Assembly: GCF_003612555.1 (NCBI RefSeq)
Contig: NZ_RAZF01000010.1
Location: forward strand, 1 to 64,000
Direction of reading: 5' to 3'
DNA from: Acutalibacter sp. 1XD8-33
Lineage (GTDB): Bacteria; Bacillota; Clostridia; Oscillospirales; Acutalibacteraceae
Length of the DNA stretch: 64,000 nt
Shown: positions 1-7,437 of the stretch, piece after piece
How positions within the stretch are numbered: position 1 is the first letter of the stretch
Layout of the letters: each line of letters opens with the position of its first letter
Notes under the pieces: model-generated
The model's database searches: none
What the model was told of the DNA's origin: nothing
What the model saw: the letters and a program-made list of their open reading frames with translations, nothing else
Program-made: the position numbers and the translations under genes

Positions 1-509
1 CCGCGCTGGATGTACTAGATCTGCCGGAAGAGGAAGTTAGTGCCGCGGACAAGTTATGGGCGGTGTTGAGGCCGGAGCTGGTGGACGAGATGATTCTCCA
101 TGAGTTTGCCTGCTGGTGTGCGGAAGAGGCGCTGGCATCTGTGCAAAACCCCGATCCCCGGAGTGTAGCGGCCGTTGAGGCCAAGCGGAAATGGATGCGG
201 GGAGAAACTACCGATAGGCAGTTGGAAAAAGCCCGGGAGGCCGCGAGGGACGCCACGAGGGACGCCGCTGAGTATGCCGCGTGGTGTGCCGCTAGGCGTA
301 CCGCTATGGACGCCGCGTGGTGTGCCGCCATGGATGCCGCTAGGTGTGCCGCTGAATGTGCCGCCAGGTATTCCGATAGGTGTGCCGCTGAATGTGCCGC
401 TTGGTGTGCCGCCAGGGATTCCGCTAGGCGTGCCGCTTGGTGTGTCGCATGGAACGATGCCCGGCGCAAACAAGTTCAGATGCTGCGGGAGCTGCTGGGG
501 AATGGCTGA
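1..509 (+). CDS. Ala/Cys-rich phage protein, 5' partial
   Basis: The frame is open from the window edge (first full codon at position 3), so the N-terminus is missing. The visible part opens with an acidic helix and a segment around MILHEFACWCAEEALA, followed by an alanine-rich tract of about 60 residues built from short AAxCAA-type units with recurring Cys, Trp and charged residues, and ends in LRELLGNG. Proteins with this layout occur in phages and are often labelled putative immunity (Imm5-like) proteins; that link is from memory and function is unknown. Codons of the tract are near-identical GCCGCT-type repeats, so the DNA is itself repetitive. The stop overlaps the next start by 8 bases. 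Confidence 0.6.
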   Translation, partial: ALDVLDLPEEEVSAADKLWAVLRPELVDEMILHEFACWCAEEALASVQNPDPRSVAAVEAKRKWMRGETTDRQLEKAREAARDATRDAAEYAAWCAARRTAMDAAWCAAMDAARCAAECAARYSDRCAAECAAWCAARDSARRAAWCVAWNDARRKQVQMLRELLGNG

Positions 510-903
510 GTTTTTTCTGGATCTGGTTCCGCCGCGAGTGACGCACCAGCAGAAAAAAGTGGCGGTTGTGGGGGGAAAGCCCCGGTTTTACGAGCCGGAA
601 AGATTGGCGGACGCCAGAAGGATATTCCTGCTCTTTCTCGCGCCCTACAGGCCCGCCAGTCCATGGGAGGGGCCCGTGCGGCTCTGTACCCGCTGGCAGT
701 TCCCCAGGGGCAAGCGCAAAGCGGGGTGGAAAACCACACGGCCCGATACGGACAACCTCCAGAAGCTCCTGAAGGACTGCATGACCCAGGCGGGATTCTG
801 GAAGGACGACGCGCAGGTGGTATCGGAGACGGCGCAGAAGGTGTGGGCCCAGAGGGCTGGGATCTGGATTAAGGCGGAAGAAATTGAGGTGTTCTCCCCA
901 TGA
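502..903 (+). CDS. rusA: RusA-family Holliday junction resolvase
   Basis: 133 aa. RusA enzymes are small dimeric, Mg-dependent endonucleases that cut Holliday junctions and are common in the replication/recombination block of lambdoid and clostridial phages. The family signature is visible as RPDTDNLQKLLKDC (about residues 80-93) followed by WKDDAQV (100-106), giving the conserved Asp/Asn/Lys/Asp set (D82, D84, N85, D92, D102/D103). ATG 502 is chosen because the upstream in-frame sequence is low-complexity shadow of the preceding gene; the start overlaps the upstream stop and the stop overlaps the next start (ATGA), so translation is probably coupled. Length matches the family (about 120-140 aa). 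Confidence 0.85.
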   Translation: MAEFFLDLVPPRVTHQQKKVAVVGGKPRFYEPERLADARRIFLLFLAPYRPASPWEGPVRLCTRWQFPRGKRKAGWKTTRPDTDNLQKLLKDCMTQAGFWKDDAQVVSETAQKVWAQRAGIWIKAEEIEVFSP

Positions 904-1097
904 AGCCCAAAGAGGTGAAAGACTGGATGAACCGGCGGGTGATCTACAGGCCCAGCGGAGCGGCCTACCGTCTGACCGCGTATATCTACCGCCAGGACAG
1001 GAACGCCCAGCCGGTATACCAGGCGGAGCTGCAAGACCTGACGGCGGAGAGCTCGGTGCTCATCTGCCGCCTGCAGGATGTGGACCCGGAGAAATAA
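900..1097 (+). CDS. small phage protein, unknown function
   Basis: 65 aa, starting in the ATGA overlap with the resolvase gene. It looks like a single beta-rich domain ([18 protein letters not shown]...) with no Cys clusters, membrane segment or recognisable motif. Small proteins of this type commonly follow rusA in clostridial prophages, but I do not recognise a function. Confidence 0.55.
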   Translation: MKPKEVKDWMNRRVIYRPSGAAYRLTAYIYRQDRNAQPVYQAELQDLTAESSVLICRLQDVDPEK

Positions 1098-1110
1098 GGA
1101 GGGTGAAAAC

Positions 1111-2478
1111 ATGCCTGGAGCAAAGAGCAGAGATAAGAAAATGACCCACCTCTCCCTGTTTACGGGGATCGGGGGGCTTGATCTGGCGGCGGAATGGGCG
1201 GGGTTTACCACCATCGGGCAGTGCGAGTGGGCGGATTACCCCACAAAGGTGCTGGAAAAACACTGGCCTGGGGTGCCCCGCTGGCGGGATATCCGGACGC
1301 TGACAAAGGAGAGCTTTCATGAACGAACAGGATTACGAACAGTTGACCTTATTTCCGGAGGGTTCCCGTGCCAGCCGTTTTCCGTTGCCGGGAAGCGAAG
1401 AGGCTGTGAGGATGACCGTTACCTCTGGCCGGAAATGCTGCGGGTTATTGAAGAACTGCGGCCCCGTTGGGTTATTGGCGAGAATGTTGCTGGAATCATC
1501 AAAATGGCGCTCGACACGGTGCTTTCTGACCTGGAAAGTATCGGATACGCCACACAAGCGTTTATTATTCCGGCTTGTGCCGTCGACGCCCCGCACAGGC
1601 GGGACAGGTGCGCGATTGTGGCGAACACCGATGCGGGAAATGTTCCCAACGCCGACGGCTTCAATGGCAGAACACGGCGGGCCGAACGGGAGGGACAGCC
1701 ACGGGAAACCGGGGCTACATATGGCGGCTTTAATGTACCCGACCCCCACGACCGGCGCGGGCCTATGCGGCGGCAGCGGGAACTATCATCAGTTGAAGAA
1801 GCTGGAAGCGGCGGGAGAGATCACGGAGGAAGAGCGCCGGAACATGGCACAAAGGAACGGCGGGCAGCTGAATCCGGATTGGGTCGAGTGGCTGCAAGGA
1901 TTTCCAATAGGATGGACGGAGGTGGAATAAATGGCGATGGCAGAAAAAACAGCTCCGGTCAAGCGATGCCCTGTTTGTGGAGCGCTCATGGTGAGAAAAC
2001 GATACAATGGCAGGTTGGAAGATATGGGAGCGTTTCTGCGCAGAGTATATTGCAGCAGAAAATGCATGGCAAAAGGATATACAAAGGCAGACGCTACTCT
2101 GGCAGCATTGAGGAAGAGGAGCTCGAAAATGCGCGGAAAAAGCTGCTAGATGTGCGGGGCAAAAGAAAATCTTCAGGCGCATCACATAGACCAGAATCCG
2201 AAAAACAATACGTCGGGAAATATTATGACACTGTGCGCGGGGTGCCACACCAGACTTCATTGGGCTCAGGGCAAAACGGTGTGTCAGCGCAGAACATTGG
2301 CTTCTGGCAGGACGAACCTTTGAACGTGCCCAGGATCGCGGTCGGCATAAAGGACCGGGTGAACCGGCTGAAATGTCTGGGAAACGCTGTGGTTCCCCAG
2401 CAGTTTTACCCGGTATTCCGGGCAATTTATCAGTTGGAAGGAGAGGGCTATGCAGGACATGGAGGCATACCGGATTGA
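1111..2478 (+). CDS. C5-cytosine DNA methyltransferase carrying nested genes
   Basis: 455 aa with start 1111, placed 6-7 bases after AAGGAGGG. It transfers methyl groups from SAM to C5 of cytosine, probably to protect phage DNA from host restriction. Motif I is [11 protein letters not shown] (about 16-26), motif [10 protein letters not shown] with catalytic Cys87, motif VI ENVAG (124-128), motif [13 protein letters not shown] (163-171), and motifs [19 protein letters not shown] near residue 416 onward. The roughly 230 residues between VIII and IX hold the target-recognition region and look low-complexity (Gly/Arg/Ser rich). Two other protein-coding frames lie inside this gene in frame +2 (1319-1930 and 1931-2323), the first already overlapping conserved motifs IV-VIII. 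The whole frame is nevertheless open to the final motifs, so the enzyme is plausibly functional. Confidence 0.85.
   Translation: MPGAKSRDKKMTHLSLFTGIGGLDLAAEWAGFTTIGQCEWADYPTKVLEKHWPGVPRWRDIRTLTKESFHERTGLRTVDLISGGFPCQPFSVAGKRRGCEDDRYLWPEMLRVIEELRPRWVIGENVAGIIKMALDTVLSDLESIGYATQAFIIPACAVDAPHRRDRCAIVANTDAGNVPNADGFNGRTRRAEREGQPRETGATYGGFNVPDPHDRRGPMRRQRELSSVEEAGSGGRDHGGRAPEHGTKERRAAESGLGRVAARISNRMDGGGINGDGRKNSSGQAMPCLWSAHGEKTIQWQVGRYGSVSAQSILQQKMHGKRIYKGRRYSGSIEEEELENARKKLLDVRGKRKSSGASHRPESEKQYVGKYYDTVRGVPHQTSLGSGQNGVSAQNIGFWQDEPLNVPRIAVGIKDRVNRLKCLGNAVVPQQFYPVFRAIYQLEGEGYAGHGGIPD
1319..1930 (+). CDS. nested phage protein overlapping the methyltransferase in frame +2
   Basis: 203 aa, read one base out of frame with the surrounding methyltransferase. 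A good ribosome-binding site (AAAGGAG, 7-base spacer) precedes ATG 1319. The protein has the hallmarks of a family I recall near phage cytosine methyltransferases: VTSGRK (about 33-38), [23 protein letters not shown] (partly quoted; about 70-92), repeated FPTPT/YPTPT segments (109-113 and 138-142) and a C-terminal [19 protein letters not shown]-type ending. Function is unknown. Because its conserved N-terminal half lies over methyltransferase motifs IV-VIII, both frames appear to be used. It ends in TAA directly followed by the ATG of the HNH gene. Confidence 0.7.
   Translation: MNEQDYEQLTLFPEGSRASRFPLPGSEEAVRMTVTSGRKCCGLLKNCGPVGLLARMLLESSKWRSTRCFLTWKVSDTPHKRLLFRLVPSTPRTGGTGARLWRTPMREMFPTPTASMAEHGGPNGRDSHGKPGLHMAALMYPTPTTGAGLCGGSGNYHQLKKLEAAGEITEEERRNMAQRNGGQLNPDWVEWLQGFPIGWTEVE
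1931..2323 (+). pseudogene. HNH endonuclease interrupted by an in-frame amber codon
   Basis: Read as one frame this is a 130-codon HNH protein: an N-terminal zinc ribbon (CPVCG at about 13-17, YCSRKC at about 40-45), a basic linker ([12 protein letters not shown]), then a second C-x-x-C knuckle and the nuclease motif [11 protein letters not shown]...[15 protein letters not shown] at 2147-2149 occupies the first variable position of the second C-x-x-C knuckle, and an ATG follows at once (2150), so a 57-residue C-terminal piece could be re-initiated. A Shine-Dalgarno-like GGAGGTGG precedes ATG 1931. It lies entirely inside the methyltransferase gene in the other frame. Neighbouring genes use TAG as a normal stop, so I treat this as a point nonsense mutation, or less likely a split or read-through gene. 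Confidence 0.7.
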
Positions 2479-2656
2479 GAACGCGTTCTCGGTTCGGGCC
2501 ATAGACAGCAGCTGCAGGGGGCTGAAATACTTTGTGGACGACGACCGCAGGGGGATTGTGATCGCGGGCGACAGAGGCATGGTGGGCCTGACCCTGAAGC
2601 AGGCCGGGGCGCTGTCGGAGGAGCTTCCGGCCATTATTGAAACTCAGCTGGGATAG
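2450..2656 (+). CDS. small phage protein, unknown function
   Basis: 68 aa, overlapping the last 29 bases of the methyltransferase gene and preceded by GGAAGGAGAGG. It reads as a compact alpha/beta domain ([20 protein letters not shown]...) and ends in a helix containing [15 protein letters not shown]. No catalytic motif or membrane segment is seen. Position between two methyltransferase genes suggests the same early transcription unit. Confidence 0.55.
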   Translation: MQDMEAYRIENAFSVRAIDSSCRGLKYFVDDDRRGIVIAGDRGMVGLTLKQAGALSEELPAIIETQLG

Positions 2657-2682
2657 ATATCAGGAAATCGAGGGAAATAAAA

Positions 2683-5178
2683 ATGGATTATTTGGATTTT
2701 TTGCGTTCAAAGATTGATATCGCGCCGGAAACGGGAATTGCCATCGATCCGTCGGAGATCAGTCCGGCGCTGCTTCCCCATCAGCGCGATGGGGTAGCCT
2801 GGGCCGTGCGCGGCGGCAGAAGGGCGCTTTTCGAGGCCTTTGGCCTGGGAAAAACCGTTCAGGAGCTGGAATATTGCCGCCTGGTTTTGCGGCACAAGGG
2901 AGGCCGGGCCTTGATCGTCATGCCGCTGGAGGTACGGGCGGAGTTTCTCCACGACGCCGTGGAACTATTGGGGATGGAGGCCCCCCGCTACATCCGGCAT
3001 ATGGACGAGGCGGGAAAAGAGGGGATTTATCTCACCAATTATGAGCGCGTCCGGGATGGGGATATCGACCCCAGGGGTTTTACCGCCGCCAGCCTGGACG
3101 AGGCCTCGGTTTTGCGGAGCTTTGGAAGCAAGACCTATCAAACTTTTTTGGAGAAATTCAAAGGGGTGGAGTTCAAGCTGGTTGCCACGGCTACCCCCGC
3201 CCCCAATAAGTACAAGGAGTTGATTCACTACGCGGGATATCTGGAGGTGATGGACACAGGCCAGGCCCTAACCCGGTTTTTCAAAAGGGACAGCCAGAAA
3301 GCCAACAATCTGACCCTGTATCCTGGCAAGGAGCGGGAATTCTGGCTTTGGGTATCCAGCTGGGCCCTGTACATTCAAAAGCCCTCTGATTTGGGATATG
3401 CCGACGATGGCTATGACCTTCCCCCCATGCGGGTGCGGTATCACAAGCTGGAGACCTCCCCAGAAATTTCCACGGACCGGGACGGCCAAGAACGGCTTTA
3501 TGAGGAGGCGGCTGTGGGGATGGTGGGGGCAATGAAGCTCAAGCGGGACAGCGTGGCCCAGCGGGCGGCCTATGCGGCGGAGCTGGTGGAAGAGAGCCCT
3601 CAGGATCATTTCATCCTCTGGCACGATCTGGAAGCGGAGCGCAGGGAGATCAAGCGGCTGCTGCCGGAGGCCCGGGAAATCTACGGGACCCAAGATCCGG
3701 AAGAACGGGCCGCCGCCAGCGCGGACTTCGCCCAGGGCCGCTGCCGCCTGCTGGCCACAAAGAAGGAGATCTCCGGCTCCGGCTGCAATTTCCAGCGGCA
3801 CTGCCACAGGGCGATTTTTGTGGGAATTGATTTTGAGTTCAACGACTTCATTCAGGCTATTCACAGAATTTACCGCTTTTTGCAGAGAGAAGAGGTGGTG
3901 ATCGACATTATCTATCTGGACCAGGAAGCAGAGGTGCTCCAAGCCCTGCAGGAAAAGTGGTCTCAGTACAACGAAATGACCCAGGAGATGGCAAGGATTG
4001 TCCGGGAATACGGCCTGTCCTCCCACAATCGGATGGACGTGTTGTCCCGGTCCATTGGGGTGGAACGGCAGGAGGTGAAGGAGGAACGCTTCACAGCGGT
4101 ACATAACGACTGTGTTTTAGAGCTGCGGGGCATGAAAGGGAATTCCGTGGGGCTGATCCATACCAGCATCCCCTTCTCCAACCACTATGAATATACGGCC
4201 AGCTACAACGATTTCGGCCACAACCAGAACACGGAAGGTTTTTTCCGCCAGATGGACTACCTCTCTCCAGAGCTTCTGCGGGTGCTGCGGCCCGGCCGGG
4301 TAATGGTGGTCCATGTCAAGGACCGGGTGCTTTTCGGCAGCGCCACAGGCACGGGAATGCCCACGATGGAGCCATTCCATGCCCTGTGCATAGAGCACTA
4401 CAGGAAGCATGGGTTTCAGTATTTTGGCATGATTACCGTGCTGACAGACGTGGTGCGGGAGAACAACCAGACCTACCGGCTGGGGTACACGGAGCAGTGC
4501 AAGGACGGCACAAAAATGGGAGTGGGGTGTCCGGAGTACCTGCTGCTGTTCCGCAAGCTGCCCAGCGACACCTCCAAGGCCTACGCGGACCAGCCGGTGG
4601 TCAAGTCCAAGGAGGAGTACAGCCTGGCCAGATGGCAGGTGGACGCGGCGGGCTTCTGGCGCAGCTCCGGAGACAGGAGGCCCACCCCGGAAGAACTGGC
4701 CTCTCTGCCCATTGGAAAAATCAGCAGACTTTACCGGGAGAGCTCCCGGCGGCGGATATATGACTATAAGGAGCATATCGCCGACGGGGAGGCCCTGCTG
4801 GAAGCGGGACGGCTCTCCAAGACCTTCGAGACCATCCCGGCCCAGAGTTGGTCCCCCTGGGTGTGGGACGATGTGTCCCGGATGAGGACCCTGAACACCA
4901 GCCAGAGCCAAAGGCGGCAGCAAATGCACGTCTGCCCGCTGCAGCTGGACATTGTGGAGCGTGTGATCGAGCGGTATTCCTCTCCGGGGGACCTAGTGCT
5001 GGATCCCTTTGGCGGGCTGATGACCGTCCCCGAGGTGGCGGTAAAAATGGGGCGGATCGGCTATGGCATAGAGCTGAACCCGGATTATTTCGTGGACGGC
5101 GTGGAGTATTGCCGGTCCGCCCAGGCCCAGAAGGACCAGCCCACCCTGTTTGACCTGGTGGGCCCCAGCGCCGGGTGA
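2683..5178 (+). CDS. SF2 helicase fused to a beta-type DNA methyltransferase
   Basis: 831 aa, two enzymatic halves. Residues about 20-450 are a superfamily-2 helicase: Walker A GLGKT (about 53), DEAS as the DEAH-type box (about 138), ATATPAPN motif III (about 167), and QAIHRIYR motif VI (about 390). Residues about 470-831 are an amino-methyltransferase with permuted order: a motif-IV-like TSIPFS (about 493) comes before the SAM-binding motif I VLDPFGG (about 772), as in beta-class N4-cytosine/N6-adenine enzymes. The usual (D/N/S)PPY is here SIPF, so base specificity cannot be read off. No nuclease domain is visible, unlike Type III or IIG restriction enzymes. Probable role: phage DNA modification, perhaps coupled to translocation. 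Confidence 0.8.
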   Translation: MDYLDFLRSKIDIAPETGIAIDPSEISPALLPHQRDGVAWAVRGGRRALFEAFGLGKTVQELEYCRLVLRHKGGRALIVMPLEVRAEFLHDAVELLGMEAPRYIRHMDEAGKEGIYLTNYERVRDGDIDPRGFTAASLDEASVLRSFGSKTYQTFLEKFKGVEFKLVATATPAPNKYKELIHYAGYLEVMDTGQALTRFFKRDSQKANNLTLYPGKEREFWLWVSSWALYIQKPSDLGYADDGYDLPPMRVRYHKLETSPEISTDRDGQERLYEEAAVGMVGAMKLKRDSVAQRAAYAAELVEESPQDHFILWHDLEAERREIKRLLPEAREIYGTQDPEERAAASADFAQGRCRLLATKKEISGSGCNFQRHCHRAIFVGIDFEFNDFIQAIHRIYRFLQREEVVIDIIYLDQEAEVLQALQEKWSQYNEMTQEMARIVREYGLSSHNRMDVLSRSIGVERQEVKEERFTAVHNDCVLELRGMKGNSVGLIHTSIPFSNHYEYTASYNDFGHNQNTEGFFRQMDYLSPELLRVLRPGRVMVVHVKDRVLFGSATGTGMPTMEPFHALCIEHYRKHGFQYFGMITVLTDVVRENNQTYRLGYTEQCKDGTKMGVGCPEYLLLFRKLPSDTSKAYADQPVVKSKEEYSLARWQVDAAGFWRSSGDRRPTPEELASLPIGKISRLYRESSRRRIYDYKEHIADGEALLEAGRLSKTFETIPAQSWSPWVWDDVSRMRTLNTSQSQRRQQMHVCPLQLDIVERVIERYSSPGDLVLDPFGGLMTVPEVAVKMGRIGYGIELNPDYFVDGVEYCRSAQAQKDQPTLFDLVGPSAG

Positions 5179-5199
5179 CGCAAGAAAGGGGGCCATAAA

Positions 5200-5346
5200 A
5201 TGACCAATCGGGAAAAGCTGAAGAGCATGAGCGATACGGAGCTGGGGGACTGGATCTGCGGGCTCATGACGGCGGAGGACTGCGAGGAAAGATGCCCGGC
5301 CAGGGACCTTTGCCATGTGGGCACAACGGTATGCCCCACTGGCTGA
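5200..5346 (+). CDS. small Cys-rich phage protein, probably frameshifted at its C-terminus
   Basis: 48 aa as read, with start 5200 a few bases after AAGAAAGGGGG. It has five Cys (WICGLM, DCEERCPARDLC, TVCPTG), a layout typical of small phage zinc-knuckle proteins beginning MTNREKL. In such proteins a Trp-Leu-Lys helix usually follows the last Cys. Here that helix (MPHWLKAKAKEAEESGSI) is present in another frame from about 5320, ending at 5387; one missing C in the GGC-ACA at about 5319 would explain it. The 14-base overlap this would create with the next gene fits the coupling seen elsewhere in the operon. Confidence 0.5.
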   Translation: MTNREKLKSMSDTELGDWICGLMTAEDCEERCPARDLCHVGTTVCPTG

Positions 5347-5373
5347 AAGCGAAAGCGAAGGAGGCGGAGGAGA

Positions 5374-5592
5374 GTGGATCCATTTGAGCGGGACGCCCGG
5401 CAGTATGAAAGAGAGTTAGAGCGGATTCAGTCCCGGCTGGAGATTCTGGAACGGCAGGAAAGGCACGATCATAGCGTTTCTTTGCAGAGGCAGATCGACA
5501 TGTACAAGGAGATGGAAATCGAAATGAAAATCAATATCCGAGGGATGCGCCGCCGGGTAAAGGAGGAAAACCATGAACAAAACAAAGATTGA
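5374..5592 (+). CDS. small coiled-coil phage protein
   Basis: 72 aa from GTG 5374, preceded by GGAGGCGGAGGAG. Almost entirely charged helix (ERELERIQSRLEILERQE, then KEMEIEMKINIRGMRRRVKEE), a probable coiled coil. Such proteins are common between replication and regulatory genes of clostridial phages and have no assigned role. Confidence 0.55.
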   Translation: MDPFERDARQYERELERIQSRLEILERQERHDHSVSLQRQIDMYKEMEIEMKINIRGMRRRVKEENHEQNKD

Positions 5593-5665
5593 ATACGTTG
5601 ACTACTTCGACACCTACGAAGAGGCGGCGGCGTGTGCCGAATAGGCCCGGAACGCATAGGAGGCG

Positions 5666-5980
5666 ATGATGATGAGAGACACATCTCTGGTCAGCTGGGC
5701 CTACTGGCCTCAAGGTGGGCCGGTCGTGCATGGCAAGATGCCAAGAAAAGATATGCAGAAAACTCTCCAGAAGTTTGAGGGTGAGGCCCAGAAGGTGCTG
5801 GCTGAGACCGGGGCGGACCATGTAGTGTATGGCCGCAAGTTCTACAATGAGGACGGAGAGCTTGAGGAGATTCGCTTCTACCTATTTCCGATGACCGATA
5901 CAGAGTTCGAGAAAAGGGTCATCCCCCTGAAGAACCAGCAGGTATACGCAATCCACAAAATGAAGGAGGCGTTGGGATGA
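5666..5980 (+). CDS. phage protein, unknown function
   Basis: 104 aa. Three consecutive ATG codons follow AGGAGGCG; the first (5666) is used here but any could serve. The sequence looks like a small soluble domain with KVLAETGADHVVYGRKFY in the middle and a helical end, without known motifs. Its stop overlaps the start of the MazG-like gene by 4 bases, so the two are probably co-translated. Confidence 0.5.
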   Translation: MMMRDTSLVSWAYWPQGGPVVHGKMPRKDMQKTLQKFEGEAQKVLAETGADHVVYGRKFYNEDGELEEIRFYLFPMTDTEFEKRVIPLKNQQVYAIHKMKEALG

Positions 5981-6309
5981 GCGACAGTCTGAGAGCGTCG
6001 GTGGTCTTCCGCAAAGCGCTGAATCAGTATGGGGCGGATCCCCAGGTTTTCATGGTGATGGAGGAAATGTCCGAGCTGCAAAAGGAGCTGTGCAAAAACC
6101 ACAGAGGCGCGGATAATGTCTCCAGCATTGCGGAGGAAATCGCCGATGTGGAGATCATGCTGGAGCAGATGAAGATTCTGTTCGCCGTGGGCCCCCTTGT
6201 GGAGGAGGTCAAGGCCGCCAAGATCCGGCGGCTGGCAGACAGATTAGCGGGACGTCCGGAATCTGAGCAAAAGGAGGCAACACATGGAACACATCGAAAG
6301 CCACTCTGA
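5977..6309 (+). CDS. MazG-like nucleotide pyrophosphohydrolase
   Basis: 110 aa all-alpha protein of the MazG/dUTPase-like NTP pyrophosphatase type. The metal-binding pattern is visible as EEMSELQKEL (about 28-37) followed by IAEEIADVEIMLEQM (about 50-64). These enzymes hydrolyse (d)NTPs to monophosphates; phage versions are thought to adjust nucleotide pools or the stringent response. The C-terminal 20 residues are probably unstructured. It overlaps the next gene by 26 bases. Confidence 0.75.
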   Translation: MSDSLRASVVFRKALNQYGADPQVFMVMEEMSELQKELCKNHRGADNVSSIAEEIADVEIMLEQMKILFAVGPLVEEVKAAKIRRLADRLAGRPESEQKEATHGTHRKPL

Positions 6310-6598
6310 GGCCGAAATTGTCAACGGATGTATTGCGCTGATGCAGGAACTGACTGGCCAATTCGAAGAGTACCTGGAGTATATGGACATTGTGCCAGGG
6401 GAGGGTGAGGAGCGGTTTGCAGCGGCTTTTTCATACTTCCACATTGTTCAGAGGCTTATGCTTTGGAAAACATACCACAGCGGCGGGACCTTCACAATAC
6501 AAAAATGCGCTGAGTTGGGTTTTGACTCTGGCGATTGCGTGATTTTCCGGGACGAACGTGACAAGGAGGAAGAGGATGGACAGACTGACCATCCCTGA
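6284..6598 (+). CDS. phage protein, unknown function
   Basis: 104 aa, start 6284 after AAAGGAGG. Mainly helical and acidic (SEAEIVNGCIALMQELTGQF..., RFAAAFSYFHIVQRLMLW), soluble, no metal or catalytic signature. Its last residues overlap the next gene's ribosome-binding site and start. Confidence 0.5.
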   Translation: MEHIESHSEAEIVNGCIALMQELTGQFEEYLEYMDIVPGEGEERFAAAFSYFHIVQRLMLWKTYHSGGTFTIQKCAELGFDSGDCVIFRDERDKEEEDGQTDHP

Positions 6599-6779
6599 CG
6601 GGGATTACTGCCGCGATGTGTGCGGCAATGCCAATACCTGCCGCCGGTTGAAGGAGGGCAAAACCATGTGCTCAGAAGTAGCTCGCTACCGCCGCCTGCG
6701 GGAGTATGAGGACACGGGGCTTTCGCCGGAGGAAATCGAAAAAATGATCGGGGAAGGAGGGCGGCGGCATGTACATTAA
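6576..6779 (+). CDS. small Cys-containing phage protein with EDTGLSPEEIE motif
   Basis: 67 aa. ATG 6576 is preferred over 6558 because it follows AAGGAGGAAGAGG. Cys at CRDVCGNANTC and MCSEVARY could bind zinc. The segment YRRLREYEDTGLSPEEIEKM is a hallmark of many short proteins in gut Firmicute phages and is otherwise of unknown purpose. Confidence 0.55.
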   Translation: MDRLTIPDGDYCRDVCGNANTCRRLKEGKTMCSEVARYRRLREYEDTGLSPEEIEKMIGEGGRRHVH

Positions 6780-6870
6780 CCTATTTTGGGCAGGGACGCT
6801 GCTGGTCATCGTGGTGGAAATTGTGTCCCTGTTTGTGATCGGCCTGGTTAACGCAAACAAGAAAAAGTAA
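6769..6870 (+). CDS. 33-residue single-pass membrane protein
   Basis: ATG 6769 overlaps the end of the previous gene and follows GGGAAGGAGGG. The product starts MYINLFWAGTLLVIVVEI, one hydrophobic segment (about residues 4-27), and ends NANKKK, giving a positively charged cytoplasmic tail. Similar mini membrane proteins with MYINLFW starts recur in gut phages. Role unknown; position next to two membrane-anchored proteins is suggestive. Confidence 0.55.
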   Translation: MYINLFWAGTLLVIVVEIVSLFVIGLVNANKKK

Positions 6871-6886
6871 CGAAAAGGAGGACATT

Positions 6887-7435
6887 ATGAAAAGCAAACT
6901 GAAATTGTATGGGATCATCGCGGCTATTTTGGCGGCAGTAGGCCTCATGTCTGTTTTTGCCGTACAGGGGGCCCAGAACAAGGCGATTGCGTTGGAAGAG
7001 CAGGTGGAAGCCGCGAAGTCCGACGTAGCCGTCCAGGAGAAGCGCCGGGTGGATCTGGTCTATAACCTGGCGGACTGCGTGAAGCAATACGACCGGCACG
7101 AGGCGGAAACCCTCACGGCCATTGTAGAGGGGCGGGGCGGCACAGGAAATATCGGAAATGCCTCCACCGCAATCGCGGCCGTTTCGGAGGCCTACCCGGA
7201 GCTGAAATCAGATGGCAACTACCGGGAGCTTATGAACGAGCTTTCCGTCACAGAAAATCTCATCGCCCAGTATCGTGCCAATTACAACAAACAGGTCAAG
7301 ACCTATAACCGGCATGTCAGGTCTTTTCCGGGCAGGATGTGCCTGGATATTCTGGGCTATCAGTCCGCAGAGTTTGAATATCTGGATTATGACGCCCCCG
7401 CCAGCGCGCCCCAGGATCTTTTTGAGGAGCGCTGA
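6887..7435 (+). CDS. LemA-family membrane protein
   Basis: 182 aa with an N-terminal transmembrane anchor (about 6-27) and the helical LemA body: VDLVYNLADCVKQYDRHE (about 56-73), NASTAIAAVSEAYPELKS (about 92-109), LSVTENLIAQYRANYNKQVKTYN (partly quoted). LemA proteins are membrane-anchored helical bundles of unclear function. Ribosome site AAAAGGAGG lies 7 bases before ATG. It is followed after 2 bases by a second membrane protein, and the pair looks like a unit. Phage-borne lemA is uncommon; a superinfection or envelope-modifying role is only a guess. Confidence 0.8.
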   Translation: MKSKLKLYGIIAAILAAVGLMSVFAVQGAQNKAIALEEQVEAAKSDVAVQEKRRVDLVYNLADCVKQYDRHEAETLTAIVEGRGGTGNIGNASTAIAAVSEAYPELKSDGNYRELMNELSVTENLIAQYRANYNKQVKTYNRHVRSFPGRMCLDILGYQSAEFEYLDYDAPASAPQDLFEER

Positions 7436-7437
7436 AA

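Noticed and set aside
1931-2323. Phage using TAG as a sense codon
   Set aside because: Neighbouring and downstream genes use TAG as a normal stop and have no other internal TAG, so recoding is not needed to explain one stop in the HNH frame.
5573-5644. 23-codon frame starting MNKTKIEYVDY
   Set aside because: The first nine residues recall a phage gp37/gp68-type protein, but the rest does not follow and the frame stops; too short to support.
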